Origin: Methanobacteriota archaeon
GTDB taxonomy: Archaea > Halobacteriota > Methanosarcinia > Methanosarcinales > Methanoperedenaceae
NCBI GenBank assembly: GCA_018899795.1
Contig: JAHIHJ010000362.1
Span: forward strand, 1-6,209
Direction of reading: 5' to 3'
Length of the DNA: 6,209 nucleotides
Below are positions 5,492-6,209 of this stretch, piece after piece. A program made the translations under genes and the position numbers. A model generated the notes under the pieces. It worked only from the letters and a program-made list of their open reading frames with translations. It searched no databases and had not been told where the DNA came from. Position 1 is the stretch's first letter; each line of letters starts with the position of its first letter.

Positions 5492-5920
5492 ATGCCAAAC
5501 CGAACAGCCATCATAGAAACACCAAAAGGAACGATAAAATTCGAACTTAAAGAATCAGAAGCCCCCATAACCACAAAGAACTTCATAGACCTTGCGCAGA
5601 AGGGGTTCTACAATGGGCTTAAATTCCACAGGGTAATACGCAGTTTTATGATACAGGGCGGATGCCCTAAAGGAAATGGAACAGGCGGTCCCGGATATTC
5701 GATACGTGATGAATTCCATCCTAAGTTAAAACACACTAAAGGAGCGGTGTCTATGGCTAATTCAGGCCCCAACTCCGGAGGAAGCCAGTTCTTCATAACA
5801 GAAGATCCACAACCCCACCTTGATGGGAAGCATTCCGTATTCGGGCAGGTCATTGAAGGACAGGATGTAGTAAAGAAGATCGAACAGGGCGATAAGATGC
5901 TGAAAGTCACGATACAGTAG
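5492..5920 (+). CDS. Cyclophilin-type peptidyl-prolyl cis-trans isomerase
   Basis: 142 residues, a complete minimal cyclophilin. It catalyses cis-trans isomerisation of peptide bonds before proline and so helps protein folding. No signal peptide is present, so it should be cytoplasmic. Active-site residues are visible: FHRVI with R47, FMIQGG (F52, M53, Q55), then [16 protein letters not shown] (88-103) with Q99 and F101, and [11 protein letters not shown] (110-120), where H114 takes the place of the tryptophan that binds cyclosporin in eukaryotic members, as in most prokaryotic ones. The start sits right before the first strand and matches the usual short N-terminus. There is no Shine-Dalgarno site. 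The gene ends 2 nt from the convergent gene's stop, so the transcripts probably overlap at their 3' ends. Confidence 0.95.
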   Translation: MPNRTAIIETPKGTIKFELKESEAPITTKNFIDLAQKGFYNGLKFHRVIRSFMIQGGCPKGNGTGGPGYSIRDEFHPKLKHTKGAVSMANSGPNSGGSQFFITEDPQPHLDGKHSVFGQVIEGQDVVKKIEQGDKMLKVTIQ

Positions 5921-5922
5921 CC

Positions 5923-6209
5923 CTAATATTTCTGGTTATACAGGGGATAGGCAAAGTGCCATGTCGCCGGGTCCTTATCCCCGGCATCATCATAATAGCC
6001 GTACACGGTAACTTCAGTAACTATGGCACCCATTCTTTCCTGAAGGATCCCTTTTATCGTCTCGGGAGTCATTTGCTTGTTTGTCTGAGGTTCGAAGAAA
6101 TACCATGAAGTATACCCGGAAAATGTGGATTTGAATGCAACAAGGGCATGTCCTGTTTTGTCTGAGAACCTGACGGCGCCGAAATATGCATTGAATCCGG
6201 CTTTTTTCG
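5923..6209 (-). CDS. C-terminal part of unrecognised protein, possibly transglutaminase-like
   Basis: Partial: the last 94 residues before a TAG stop (5925-5923), running off the right edge so the start lies outside. The frame reads KKAGFNAYFGAVRF, GHALVAFKS, SWYFFEPQTNKQMTPETI, then GYYDDAGDKDPATWHFAYPLYNQKY at the end. A residue series of AG.xAYFG, GHALVAF and WYFFEPQT recalls the histidine and aspartate-region segments of transglutaminase-like cysteine peptidases (GHA(W/L)V, then WxxxEP), with the catalytic cysteine expected upstream beyond the window. That is a resemblance only. The stop-to-stop gap to the cyclophilin gene is 2 nt. The frame is convincingly coding by its codon choice and absence of stops. 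Confidence 0.65.
   Translation of the reverse strand, partial: KKAGFNAYFGAVRFSDKTGHALVAFKSTFSGYTSWYFFEPQTNKQMTPETIKGILQERMGAIVTEVTVYGYYDDAGDKDPATWHFAYPLYNQKY

Noticed and set aside
5608..5910. 100-codon antisense frame in the cyclophilin gene
   Set aside because: It is the shadow of a gene with all cyclophilin motifs intact.

Overview
The window looks archaeal, most likely from the Methanosarcinales / Methanoperedenaceae part of the Euryarchaeota. That is an inference from gene content and signal style, with no single diagnostic marker. The supporting signs are a YYYxG-type DUF2298 membrane protein beside an Alg5-like family 2 glycosyltransferase, BRE/TATA-like boxes about 25 nt before an ATG, GGAGG Shine-Dalgarno sites, a compact VapBC-type pair and a small zinc-ribbon/AbrB protein. 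The base composition is moderately AT-rich, with clearly AT-rich spacers.

Layout. Positions 1-324 hold no gene but carry a symmetric six-unit inverted repeat (14-89). An acylphosphatase-domain protein with a long helical C-terminal tail follows at 325-858 (+). An AT-rich spacer (859-1106) with hairpins separates it from a convergent minus-strand operon. In transcription order that operon is a family 2, dolichyl-phosphate-sugar-synthase-like glycosyltransferase (3980-3261) and a large DUF2298 polytopic membrane protein (3245-1107). The pair plausibly makes and uses a lipid-linked sugar at the membrane. The glycosyltransferase has no ATG, GTG or TTG that would include its nucleotide-binding N-terminus. 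The best start is an AUA codon seven nt after a GGAGG site, which is the most striking observation in the window.

Divergent from it is a toxin-antitoxin pair (4150-4865, +), a ribbon-helix-helix-like antitoxin overlapping a PIN-domain VapC toxin by 4 nt. It appears to be transcribed leaderless from a good TATA box and is closed by a 12-bp hairpin spanning the toxin stop codon. Convergent to it is a 94-residue zinc-ribbon plus AbrB/SpoVT protein (5189-4905, -). A roughly 300-nt divergent spacer with several promoter-like and repeated motifs leads to a complete cyclophilin-type peptidyl-prolyl isomerase (5492-5920, +). The window ends in the C-terminal part of a minus-strand gene (5923-6209) that may be transglutaminase/cysteine-protease-like.

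I do not see a clear new multi-gene defence or mobile system. The points worth checking are the AUA start, the altered acylphosphatase with its coiled tail, the symmetric repeat, and the possible operators in front of the AbrB protein.
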